Below, piece after piece: positions 45,897 through 53,790 of a DNA stretch of 64,000 bases. Source of the DNA: DVEG01 sp964405435 (lineage in GTDB: Bacteria > Cyanobacteriota > Cyanobacteriia > Cyanobacteriales > Oscillatoriaceae); contig CAYOOD010000012.1 in the NCBI GenBank assembly GCA_964405435.1, forward strand, positions 1-64,000, in the 5' to 3' direction. How positions within the stretch are numbered: the stretch's first letter is position 1; the number at the start of each line of letters is the position of its first letter. The notes beneath the pieces are model-generated. The model was not told the origin of the DNA. It ran no database searches and was given only the letters and a program-made list of their open reading frames with translations. The position numbers and the translations under genes were made by a program.

Positions 45897-48848
45897 GTGT
45901 CGGCAAATCCTCCTACCTTCATCCTGATTGACGGCCATTCTCTGGCCTTTCGCGCCTACTACGCTTACGCCAAGGGGCGAGATGGGGGGCTGCGAACTTC
46001 TACAGGCATTCCCACGAGCGTGTGTTTTGGGTTTCTCACAAATTTGCTCAGCGTCATGCAAGCGCACGAGCCGGAATCTCTGGCGATCGCATTTGACCTG
46101 AACTTGCCGACTTTCCGCCACGAAGCAGACGACACCTACAAAGCCGACAGAACAGACACCCCGGCAGATTTGATCGAGGAGCTGAAAAATCTACAGGAAT
46201 TATTGAGCGCATTGAGCGTTCCCGTTGTCACCTGCCCCGGTTACGAAGCTGACGACGTTTTGGGAACATTAGCCGTGCGGGCGTCGGCGGCTGGCTATCG
46301 GGTGAAAATACTCAGCGGCGATCGCGATTTATTTCAGCTCGTCGATACAGAAAAAAACATCAGCGTGCTCTACCTCAGTTCTGGTAGAGGCAGCACCCCG
46401 ACAGAAATGGGGCCAGAAGAAATCAAGGAAAAACTCGGCATTCCGCCGACGCAAGTCGTCGATTACAAAGCCCTCTGCGGCGATACCTCGGATAATATCC
46501 CCGGCGTCAAAGGCATCGGCGAAAAAACTGCGGTGAAGCTACTTGCAGACTACGGCTCCCTCGACGGAATTTATGCCGCACTGCCCCAGATTAAAGGCGC
46601 AAATCAGAAAAAACTCGAAGAGGGGAAAGCCGACGCTTATCACTCTCAGCACATGGCAAAAATCGTGCTGGACGTGCCGCTAGAGGTAGATTTAGCAGAC
46701 TGCAAGCTGCAAGGATTCGATCGGGCTGCGATCGAACCCGTTTTCAAAAAATTAGAGTTTCAGAAATTTTTAAATCAAATCGAACAACTGCAGCAGCAGT
46801 TTGGCGGAGTAGTTGCGGTGCAGCAGAACGCCCAACCCGCCGATATCCAAACTTCTGCGAAAAAAACGGCAAAACAGAAGAAAAGCGCGGAAGAAGGCGA
46901 ACAACTGTCTTTATTCGACCAACCGACGAGCGAAGAACCTGCCGAACCCGCCGAAAATCCTGCACAACCGACCGCCAGAGAACCCGTGCCGATAAACCCC
47001 CAAATAATCGACACTCCGGCAAAACTCAAGCAGTTAGTCAAACGGCTGAAAACCTTCACCAATCCCGACGCGCCGGTTGCTTGGGATACCGAAACAACCG
47101 ACTTAGAACCGCGCGATGCAAAATTAGTCGGGATTGGCTGCTGCTGGGGCGCGGGCGCAGAAGATGTCGCCTACATTCCCGTCGGACATACCGCCGGAAA
47201 CCAACTGGATTTAAACACAGTTTTAGAAACTTTGCGCCCCATTCTCGAAGGAAATCGTTATTACAAGGTACTGCAAAATAGCAAATTTGACCGACTCGTG
47301 CTATTATGTCAAGGGGTTAAATTGGGGGGCGTCGTGTTCGATACGATGCTCGCCAGCTACGTCATCAACCCAGAAGCCAGCCACAACCTCACCGATTTAT
47401 CTCTGCGATACCTTTCCGGCATGGTATCGAAAAGCTACAAAGATTTAAACATACCCAAAGGCAAAACGATCGGCGATTTAGACATTCCGGCTGTAGCCGA
47501 TTATTGCGGCATGGATGTCTATACAACGTTCCTGCTGCTGCCGAAACTCCAGGCAGAATTAGAGAAAGCGCCGAGACTGCGGGACGTATTGAAGATAGAA
47601 ATCGACCTAGAACCCGTGCTGGCGGAGATGGAATACACGGGCATTCGCATCGATACGGCGTATCTGCAAGAACTGTCGCAACAGATGGAAGAAACCTTGC
47701 AGGCAATCGAGCAGGAAGCCTACGAGTCGGCAGGGGAAAAATTTAATCTCGGTTCGCCCAAACAACTGAGCCAACTGTTGTTTGAAAAACTGGGATTAGA
47801 TACCAAAAAATCGCGCAAAACCAAGACAGGTGCTTACTCCACCGACGCCGCCGTACTGGAAAAACTAGAAGGCGAGCACCCGGTTGTCGATGCTATTTTA
47901 CAGCACCGCACCCTATCCAAATTAAAGTCTACTTATGTGGACGCGCTGCCGCAATTGGTACGCAAAGATACCCAGCGGGTGCATACAGATTTCAACCAGA
48001 CAGCGACAGCGACGGGGAGGCTGTCTTCTTCCAATCCGAACTTGCAGAATATTCCCATCCGCACGGAATTTTCGCGGCAGATTCGCAAGGCATTCTTGCC
48101 CGAAACGGGATGGTTGCTGGTGTCGGCAGACTATTCGCAAATCGAGCTGCGGATTTTGGCGCACTTGAGCCAGGAGCCGGTATTGGTAGAGGCGTACCAA
48201 AACAATCGGGACGTTCACAGCGTCACGGCGCAACTGTTGTTCGAGCGGGAAACCGTGACGTCAGAAGAACGCCGCATGGGGAAAACGATTAACTTCGGCG
48301 TGATATACGGGATGGGTTCGGCGCGGTTTGCGCGATCGATTGGGAAGACGACAGCAGAGGGGAAAGAATTTATCGATCGCTTCTACAAGCGCTACCCGAA
48401 GGTGTTTGAATATTTGGAGCAGAAGAAAAACGAAGCGATCGCGCAGGGGTACGTCGAAACCCTACTAGGGCGTCGCCGCTATTTCAAATTTGAAGGGCAA
48501 GAATTGCGCTCTTTAATAGGCTGCAACCCGGCAGAGATCGATCGCAACATCCTCAAGAAACTCACGCAACTCGACGCGCAACTCCTGCGAGCTGCAGCCA
48601 ACGCTCCGATACAGGGTTCCAGCGCCGACATCATCAAAATTGCGATGGTGAAACTGCACGAAGTGCTCAAGAATTATCAAGCGCGCCTGCTGCTGCAAGT
48701 TCACGACGAATTAGTGTTTGAAGTGCCGCACGAAGAGTGGGAAGAATTGCAGCCAAAAATTAAAGCGGCAATGGAAACCGCCGTGCCGCTGAGCGTTCCC
48801 CTTTTGGTAGACGTGCGAGCAGGGCAAAATTGGATGGATGCGAAGTAA
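45897..48848 (+). CDS. polA: DNA polymerase I
   Basis: 983 aa, complete. N-terminal 5'-3' exonuclease (about 1-290: LIDGHSLAFRAYYA, YEADDVLGTLA, GDRDLFQLV, KGIGEKTA). An acidic, Lys/Glu-rich linker (about 300-370). A 3'-5' exonuclease domain whose metal residues are present (AWDTETTDLE near 390-400, DTMLASY, YCGMDVYTTF), so proofreading is likely. The polymerase domain has motif A LVSADYSQIELR, motif B RRMGKTINFGVIYGMG and motif C LLLQVHDELVFEVP. Start codon GTG at 45897 gives MSANPPTFILIDGHS. The DUF4351 fragment overlaps its last 11 bases. Confidence 0.97.
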   Translation: MSANPPTFILIDGHSLAFRAYYAYAKGRDGGLRTSTGIPTSVCFGFLTNLLSVMQAHEPESLAIAFDLNLPTFRHEADDTYKADRTDTPADLIEELKNLQELLSALSVPVVTCPGYEADDVLGTLAVRASAAGYRVKILSGDRDLFQLVDTEKNISVLYLSSGRGSTPTEMGPEEIKEKLGIPPTQVVDYKALCGDTSDNIPGVKGIGEKTAVKLLADYGSLDGIYAALPQIKGANQKKLEEGKADAYHSQHMAKIVLDVPLEVDLADCKLQGFDRAAIEPVFKKLEFQKFLNQIEQLQQQFGGVVAVQQNAQPADIQTSAKKTAKQKKSAEEGEQLSLFDQPTSEEPAEPAENPAQPTAREPVPINPQIIDTPAKLKQLVKRLKTFTNPDAPVAWDTETTDLEPRDAKLVGIGCCWGAGAEDVAYIPVGHTAGNQLDLNTVLETLRPILEGNRYYKVLQNSKFDRLVLLCQGVKLGGVVFDTMLASYVINPEASHNLTDLSLRYLSGMVSKSYKDLNIPKGKTIGDLDIPAVADYCGMDVYTTFLLLPKLQAELEKAPRLRDVLKIEIDLEPVLAEMEYTGIRIDTAYLQELSQQMEETLQAIEQEAYESAGEKFNLGSPKQLSQLLFEKLGLDTKKSRKTKTGAYSTDAAVLEKLEGEHPVVDAILQHRTLSKLKSTYVDALPQLVRKDTQRVHTDFNQTATATGRLSSSNPNLQNIPIRTEFSRQIRKAFLPETGWLLVSADYSQIELRILAHLSQEPVLVEAYQNNRDVHSVTAQLLFERETVTSEERRMGKTINFGVIYGMGSARFARSIGKTTAEGKEFIDRFYKRYPKVFEYLEQKKNEAIAQGYVETLLGRRRYFKFEGQELRSLIGCNPAEIDRNILKKLTQLDAQLLRAAANAPIQGSSADIIKIAMVKLHEVLKNYQARLLLQVHDELVFEVPHEEWEELQPKIKAAMETAVPLSVPLLVDVRAGQNWMDAK

Positions 48849-49149
48849 TTCGTATAGCCATATCGAGCAGGAGGTGGTCATGCAAATCGTCACCAGTTGG
48901 ATGGAGGAAGGAATCGAACAGGGGCTAAAGCGAGGAAAGCAGGAAGCAACGCTGTCGCTGATTCTGCGCCTACTGCCTCGGCGAATGGGTGCTGTTTCCC
49001 CGCAGTTGCAAGAGCGCATTCAACAGTTATCGCTGGTGCAATTAGAGGAGTTGGCAGAGGCGCTGCTGGATTTTTCCAGCGAGGCAGATTTGGTGGCTTG
49101 GTTGCAGCAGGTTTCCACTCAGTCTGGGGAGGGAGAATCAGGGCGGTAG
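48838..49149 (+). CDS. Orphan DUF4351 fragment of an Rpn-type gene
   Basis: 103 aa if it starts at ATG 48838, inside the end of polA; ATG 48880 (MQIVTSWMEEGIEQ) is preceded by AGGAGG and is more likely. It consists of the linker GIEQGLKRGKQEA and a DUF4351 domain (LSLILRLLPRRMGAVSPQLQERIQQLSLVQLEELAEALLDF). The N-terminal nuclease domain expected for Rpn-type proteins is missing, so this is probably a 5'-truncated remnant fused against polA, though a good ribosome binding site means it could still be made. It is related to the fragment at 9713-10102. Confidence 0.7.
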   Translation: MRSNSYSHIEQEVVMQIVTSWMEEGIEQGLKRGKQEATLSLILRLLPRRMGAVSPQLQERIQQLSLVQLEELAEALLDFSSEADLVAWLQQVSTQSGEGESGR

Positions 49150-49274
49150 GCTGCTAGAGCGGGTTTATCACTTTTGCGAGAAATATTGGGGAACGGGCAC
49201 CCCGGATAGGGCGATCGCTCTTCGCAAGTAGAAGCCTGCCGCTCCGTGCCCGATGCCCTTTTGCCCGATTTTTC

Positions 49275-50738
49275 CTATCGCCCGCCTTGCCCGAATTGTC
49301 GGTAGGTGGCAAAGTTGCGATCGCCCTCCTGCAGGTGAGCCATCGGATCGGCAGCACCTTGTCCGCGAGGATGAATCTCAAAATGCAAGTGCGGACCGGT
49401 GCTGTTGCCGGTACTGCCCATTTCAGAAATTTGCTGACCTTGCTCGACTTGTTGGCCTTCGCGTACCAAAATCCGGTTATTGTGAGCGTAGCGCGTGATG
49501 CTGCCGTCGAGATGCTCAATTTCCACGAGGATGCCATAACCGCCGTCATCCCAACCAGCATAGGTGACAACCCCGGGCGCGGCGGCGACAATCGGCGTGC
49601 CAATGGGGCCGGCAATATCAATGCCTTTGTGCATCCGTCCCCAGCGCCAGCCATAGCCCGAGGTCAATACGCCCTGAGCCGGCCAGATATAGCCGGCGAC
49701 AATAGCCGGAGTCTGGGGCAAATAGGTATCTGGAACCCCCAGAGGGGGCAACTCCATCGCGTCGGAGCGATAGGCTTGCATGTTGTTTCTGAGGGCATCC
49801 AGACGAGTGCTAATCCCGGCAGCCTCTGCTTGCGTTTCATGGGCAGAGGGATGAACTGCCGCTGTCGAGTTCGTCTCTATAGGAGGGAGTCGGTAAGCTC
49901 CAGAAGTGATGGAAGGTTCCGACGCTTGCAGGGTACTGTCAGTCACTTCGGGGGAAATTTCGCCAGTGTTTACTAAAGCCCGATAGATAAAATCCGCAAC
50001 TTCTGCCTTAGTAACGGCTTGGTTGAGGTTGGGTAAAGGTCGATCGGGCTGATGGGCGATTAAATCGTGGGCGATCGCAGCTTCCAAGCTGTTGCGATCG
50101 CCTTCGGGAATCTCTGAAGCATCCTCAAAATAAGCATCCAGCTCGAAATTATTGTCAGGCGTTGCTTGTAACTGCAGGTTTTTTGACAGTTCCACCAAGA
50201 CGCGGGCGCGAGAGATCGGTTGGTTGGTTTTCGAGGCGATCTCAGCTTCTTCTTTGAGTGCTGCTTTATTACCCGCGTCAGAGGGAAAAGCCTTGCGGAG
50301 CAGCTTAGTAAAATCAGCCTCCGTTATCGTTTCGTCAGGGGCGAAGCGGCCATTTTCAAACATATCGAGAACGCCCCGCGCCTGTAGCGCTGCGATAAAT
50401 TCTTGGCGGGGGTGCCCTTGCTCGTCGGCAAAGTTTGGCGCGATCGCCTCGTCAGAATCGGGAACTGCAACAGTGCTGCTAGCGTCTGGATTAGCCTGCA
50501 TTTGCCGATTTTGGCTGCGATCGAAAGTATCGGGTGCAAATAGGGGCGTTTTTAGGGTTTCCGGCGTCGCGATCGACGCAACACCTTTTACTGAAATGCC
50601 GTTTACAGAATCAGCTAAATCACCGGCTGCGCGTTCCTGTGTCGGAACAGCCGTGCTACTCGCAGCGCTGTTCGCGTGGATTATATGCTGAGCCGCCAAA
50701 ACAGCTAACGTACCAATGGCAACAGTACGGAGATGCAT
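49275..50738 (-). CDS. Exported SLH / M23 metallopeptidase
   Basis: 487 aa. Signal peptide at about residues 1-25. Two to three S-layer-homology-like segments (about 115-270: EFIAALQARGVLDMFENGRFAPDETITEADFTKLL, ...ITEADF/AEVADFIYRAL) would bind cell-wall polymer. The C-terminal M23 domain (about 350-460) is complete: SGYGWRWGRMHKGIDIAGPIG (first zinc His and Asp), then YGILVEIEHLDG, RYAHN, and GPHLHFEI (second and third His). It should cut peptidoglycan cross-links, in division or remodelling. A structured leader lies upstream at 50774-50883, ending 35 bases before the start. Confidence 0.93.
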   Translation of the reverse strand: MHLRTVAIGTLAVLAAQHIIHANSAASSTAVPTQERAAGDLADSVNGISVKGVASIATPETLKTPLFAPDTFDRSQNRQMQANPDASSTVAVPDSDEAIAPNFADEQGHPRQEFIAALQARGVLDMFENGRFAPDETITEADFTKLLRKAFPSDAGNKAALKEEAEIASKTNQPISRARVLVELSKNLQLQATPDNNFELDAYFEDASEIPEGDRNSLEAAIAHDLIAHQPDRPLPNLNQAVTKAEVADFIYRALVNTGEISPEVTDSTLQASEPSITSGAYRLPPIETNSTAAVHPSAHETQAEAAGISTRLDALRNNMQAYRSDAMELPPLGVPDTYLPQTPAIVAGYIWPAQGVLTSGYGWRWGRMHKGIDIAGPIGTPIVAAAPGVVTYAGWDDGGYGILVEIEHLDGSITRYAHNNRILVREGQQVEQGQQISEMGSTGNSTGPHLHFEIHPRGQGAADPMAHLQEGDRNFATYRQFGQGGR

Positions 50739-50773
50739 AAACTAAGCCTTTTAGGTATGAGAAAGCGTTTAAT

Positions 50774-50883
50774 CTGGTTGCAGCTAGGTAGGGCTTTTCC
50801 CGGCGGACGTGCCCTCCTGGCTCTGTCCTCAAGCTGATGCAGCCTGCCCCCGTAGCGCGGCGTGCGTAGAGTAGAGCTGCCAG
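50774..50883 (-). promoter_or_regulatory. Structured 5' leader of the M23 hydrolase gene, possible riboswitch
   Basis: On the minus strand CTGGCAGCT (50883-50875) can pair with AGCTG...CCAG (50785-50774), closing a domain of about 110 bases. Inside are at least two further hairpins (GCTG/CAGC around 50838-50848 and GGAC...GTCC). c-di-AMP (ydaO/yuaA) riboswitches are known before cell-wall hydrolase genes in cyanobacteria, but I do not see that family's core motifs clearly, so the class is left open. Confidence 0.45.
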
Positions 50884-51214
50884 CACGTTTTGAGTTTTGC
50901 GCGTGAAGCTAGCTCGATTATCAAGCGAATCGTCGCAGCAAATGTCTTAAGGGCTGAGTGCAATTGAGTCCGCTACTAATCTCCTGCCTGCCTGAAAAAA
51001 CCGCTAACCCCCTTCAATAGTCAAGGAGACACTCAAACCTGAATGCCAATAACTAGCGCTGGTCAATCTCTCGCCATTCAAAGCAATGCCACGGCTTCTC
51101 AAAAAAAAAGCCGAGTGGGCGTTAGAATGCGCGAAAAAATTCTCCTGATTCTTCACGAATTCGAGCGCTCTGTGCGACTTTTATTGACTTGTGAATTACT
51201 GAGGGCACCGTGTT
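50884..51214. other. Intergenic region upstream of the leader
   Basis: About 330 bases. The promoter of the M23 gene should lie here. A 70-codon plus-strand frame at 51043-51255 runs into the T-tract of a hairpin and looks accidental. Confidence 0.4.
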
Positions 51215-51268
51215 TCAGCGGATTGCCCGATCGCTCGGCGTTTTTTTTCGTTTAAATCGTTCGGTCAT
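51215..51268 (-). CDS. Possible 17-residue small protein
   Basis: ATG at 51268 is preceded by CAGGAG seven bases upstream. The product MTERFKRKKTPSDRAIR is strongly basic and hydrophilic, so it is not one of the known small membrane proteins of photosystems. It has no similarity I recognise. Only the ribosome binding site supports it. Confidence 0.2.
   Translation of the reverse strand: MTERFKRKKTPSDRAIR
51226..51252 (+). terminator. Weak hairpin with T-run (plus strand)
   Basis: CCGA/TCGG around TCGC, followed by CG and eight Ts. The stem is short. No plus-strand gene that needs it was found upstream. Confidence 0.35.
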
Positions 51269-51338
51269 GGTAGACTCCTGAGATTTTAAGGGGAGCAGTA
51301 CCCACCTGCAAAATGCAGGCTGAGCGTTATTTTGATAC

Positions 51339-51372
51339 GCCCGGGCAACGAGCCGATCCGGGCGTTTTTTTT
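51339..51372 (+). terminator. Strong hairpin with T-run (plus strand)
   Basis: CGCCCGG (51339-51345) pairs with CCGGGCG (51358-51364), followed by eight Ts. It has the form of a rho-independent terminator and lies 187 bases before the phytochelatin synthase gene. The transcript it ends is unknown: either a short RNA from the preceding interval or an attenuator for the next gene. Confidence 0.6.
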
Positions 51373-51559
51373 CGAGTTTTGCGGCATCGCTGGGACATTT
51401 TGGCGGCGCGCCCGAAGGAGAGCCCGATCGCTCCTGCGCCGCTCCCGATCGGGCTCTCGGCAAATATCCCGCACGGGAGGGATTGCAAAAATCGCAGGCG
51501 ACTGGTATATCACAGTAAGCAAACGCTTCACAACCGATCGGGCAAAGTGCAGACAAACT

Positions 51560-52309
51560 ATGAAATCTACTCTCCGCAGGAATCGCAGAGTGGCGATCGC
51601 CAGCCAGCCCCTAGCCGCATTCATCCTGGGGCTGTGCCTCGTCGCCCGGGGGCTACTCGCCCAAACCCTGCCGCTGCCCAGCCACCTGATTGACCTCAAA
51701 TCGACAGAAGGCGAACAGTTGCTAGTGGAAAGCACAGCCCGCCGGGACTACTGGCCATTGAGCGAACATTTCGTCACCCAAGATAATTTGGCTTACTGCG
51801 GCGTCGCCAGCATCGTCATGGTGCTGAACGCTCTGGGCATTCCAGCTCCGGAAAGCCCGGAATTTGGTTCCTTTCGGATGTTTACGCAGCAAAATGTATT
51901 CGCAGAGCCAACCCGCAAAGTTCTCGCACCAGAAGTCGTCCTCCGCAAAGGCATGACCCTCGATCAGATCGGGCAATTATTAGAAAGCTATGCCGTCAGA
52001 GCCGAGGTTCGCCACGCCGGAGAGAGCAGCCTGGAGGAGTTCCGCGCTCTGGCGGTGAAAAATTTGCAAGAACCGAGAAATTTTGTTGTAGTCAATTACT
52101 TGCGCAGCGCGATCGGGCAGGAGAGAGGGGGCCATATTTCTCCCGTCGCCGCTTATCACGAAAAAACCGACCGCTTTTTAATCTTGGATGTCTCTCGCTA
52201 CAAGTACCCGCCCGTCTGGGTGAGCGCCGCCGATCTCTGGAAGGCGATGGACACGGTAGATGCAGACGGGGGAAAAACCCGGGGATTCGTGCTGATCAGT
52301 CCCCGCTAA
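51560..52309 (+). CDS. Phytochelatin synthase (cyanobacterial type), exported
   Basis: 249 aa from ATG 51560 (MKSTLRRNRRV); the frame is open 76 codons upstream, but that stretch overlaps a hairpin and repeat-like DNA. A basic, hydrophobic N-terminus (AAFILGLCLVARGLLAQ) looks like a signal peptide. The catalytic triad of the papain-like domain is present: Cys in LAYCGVASI, His in GGHISPVAAY, Asp in FLILDVSRYKYPPVW. Only this domain is present, without the Cys-rich C-terminal half of plant enzymes; the Nostoc homologue of this type mainly removes glycine from glutathione and makes little phytochelatin. A periplasmic role in glutathione or metal handling is inferred. Confidence 0.9.
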   Translation: MKSTLRRNRRVAIASQPLAAFILGLCLVARGLLAQTLPLPSHLIDLKSTEGEQLLVESTARRDYWPLSEHFVTQDNLAYCGVASIVMVLNALGIPAPESPEFGSFRMFTQQNVFAEPTRKVLAPEVVLRKGMTLDQIGQLLESYAVRAEVRHAGESSLEEFRALAVKNLQEPRNFVVVNYLRSAIGQERGGHISPVAAYHEKTDRFLILDVSRYKYPPVWVSAADLWKAMDTVDADGGKTRGFVLISPR

Positions 52310-52389
52310 CTTCTAAGCTGTCGTGCATTTAACGAAGCTCAGCACCAGGAAGGCTAAAAACCGTCAATTTCTCCCCCCCTCTCCCCAGC

Positions 52390-52923
52390 TCAGTTTCCCG
52401 CTTCCTGTAGCTGAGCCGCAACCCGTTCGCCAAACTCCGGATCGGCGTTGGCCAGACTCAGCAATTGTAGGTACTCTTGCCGAGTTAAGCCGGCTTGTTC
52501 GATAATAGAAAAAGCTTCTGCTTCGATTTCTCGTTCCAGACGCCGCGATTCCAATTCGGTTTCGGCAGCTTGTAAGTCTGATTCGCGCTGGTTAATCAGA
52601 TCCAACACTTGCAAATAAGCGCGCACAAACTGACTCACCTTTTCCGAGGGAATGGTATTGGCGTCAAACGTTGGGGAGTTCTGGGCAGGCTGTTCCAACC
52701 CAGAGATGGTTTTGGGGGTTTCCAGCGGCAGCTCTCGGGCAAACCCGATACTCTCAGTGCCGATCGAAAACCAAATAGCAAGCAAAAGGAGTAAAAATTT
52801 CAACTTCGCGCGCAGGCGATAAAACCACACAATCAAAGGGGATAGAACTAGAAAAAGCGGCAAATATTGCATAAGAGTTGCAAAGATATAAGGAAGGGCG
52901 ATCGCGACTTGAACCCGGGGCAT
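52390..52923 (-). CDS. DUF4168 membrane protein
   Basis: 177 aa. The N-terminal half has two hydrophobic stretches (about 5-36 with YLPLFLVLSPLIVWFY, and 42-60 with FLLLLLAIWFSIG), probably a membrane anchor and/or signal. The C-terminal half is a DUF4168 domain: SEKVSQFVRAYLQVLDLINQRE near 92-113, and IIEQAGLTRQEYLQLLSLANADPEFGERV near 143-170. Start: ATG 52923, or ATG 52872 (MQYLPLFLVL). No function known to me. Convergent with the phytochelatin synthase gene. Confidence 0.83.
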   Translation of the reverse strand: MPRVQVAIALPYIFATLMQYLPLFLVLSPLIVWFYRLRAKLKFLLLLLAIWFSIGTESIGFARELPLETPKTISGLEQPAQNSPTFDANTIPSEKVSQFVRAYLQVLDLINQRESDLQAAETELESRRLEREIEAEAFSIIEQAGLTRQEYLQLLSLANADPEFGERVAAQLQEAGN

Positions 52924-53077
52924 CGATAGCGCAACCGGAGCAGGTGAGCCGCCGAGAGGTTGGTTGGGTGCGGCGATCGCTCGACCAAATGATTGTCATC
53001 CCCTAACGTGAGTTTTTGCCGATCGCGGAGCGGAGATACTACAATGTTAGGTAAATCTACAGAGATAGGAATGCGTT

Positions 53078-53362
53078 ATGGCTGGTGGCGAATCTCAGAC
53101 CCAAGCGTCCCTTTCCCTAAGAGAGTTGCAAGTCGTTGAACTGGTAGCTGCAGGCTTGACTAACCAGGAAATTGCCGAGCAGCTAGAGATAAGCAAGCGG
53201 ACAGTGGACAACCACATCAGCAATATCTTGACCAAAACGGCAACACACAACCGCGTAGCTTTGGTACGCTGGGCGTTGCAATCGGGGAAAGTGTGCATAA
53301 ATGAGGTCAACTGCTGCATACTTCCCGAATCCAACGACATGCCAATGGTGGGGGAAGAGTGA
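53078..53362 (+). CDS. LuxR-type helix-turn-helix regulator
   Basis: 94 aa, only a DNA-binding domain and a short tail. The LuxR/GerE motif is complete: LSLRELQVVELVAAGLTNQEIAEQL, SKRTVDNHISNIL and RVALVRWAL. No receiver or ligand domain is present; stand-alone LuxR domains of this size are frequent in cyanobacteria. The stop overlaps the start of the next gene (GTG 53359) by four bases, so translation is probably coupled. hisS lies downstream after about 430 bases. Confidence 0.9.
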   Translation: MAGGESQTQASLSLRELQVVELVAAGLTNQEIAEQLEISKRTVDNHISNILTKTATHNRVALVRWALQSGKVCINEVNCCILPESNDMPMVGEE

Positions 53363-53679
53363 CCGGGGTGAGTACAGTTGAAGGTACAGTGCGGACGTCT
53401 GGGGAAAACCAGCGACGCTATGAATTTCGATGGCCGAAATTGCCATTGGCGGTGTATCGAGAAATTGCAGCCCATTTGCGTCAAGTAGACGGGGTGGCAG
53501 CGGGCTTGAGTCCCCAGCAGTCACAGCAGTTTGAGTACGAGCAAAGTCAAGTAGGCGGGCTGTGGATAGAGTACGCCGAAGGGGTTGACTCAGCCGCTCG
53601 GCAGCAGGTGGATCGGATTTTGGCTTACTATAGTCAGCGTTACGGGGTTTTGGAAATCTGCGATTCGGCAGCAGGCTGA
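53359..53679 (+). CDS. Small protein coupled to the LuxR-type regulator, altered C-terminus
   Basis: 106 aa, GTG start overlapping the preceding stop by four bases. Core residues 20-95 (RRYEFRWPKLPLAVYREIAAHLRQVDGV ... YEQSQVGGLWIEY ... QQVDRILAYYSQRYGVLE) look like a family found beside LuxR regulators in cyanobacteria; function unknown. The last residues (EICDSAAG) come from a 67-base tandem duplication that shifts the frame: the second copy again encodes QQADRILAYYSQRYGVLE, in another frame. The ancestral C-terminus was probably the one after the second copy (EKMRSRLRF...). Confidence 0.75.
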   Translation: MTGVSTVEGTVRTSGENQRRYEFRWPKLPLAVYREIAAHLRQVDGVAAGLSPQQSQQFEYEQSQVGGLWIEYAEGVDSAARQQVDRILAYYSQRYGVLEICDSAAG

Positions 53680-53722
53680 TCGGATTTTGGCTTACTATAG
53701 TCAGCGTTACGGGGTTTTGGAG
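53601..53722. repeat. 67-base tandem duplication
   Basis: Two near-identical copies start at 53601 and 53668 (GCAGCAGG..GATCGGATTTTGG... to GGGGTTTTGGA). The period is not a multiple of three, so the duplication changes the reading frame of the gene at 53359. Confidence 0.9.
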
Positions 53723-53790
53723 AAAATGCGATCGCGGCTGAGGTTCCACACCTCGGCTGACTGGTTATCTTTGGTGTTTGTAGTAATTTA

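Noticed and set aside
50774..50883. Definite c-di-AMP riboswitch
   Set aside because: Gene context fits, but I could not see the conserved core blocks of that class.
51043..51255. 70-codon plus-strand frame
   Set aside because: Ends inside a hairpin and T-run and shows no protein-like pattern.
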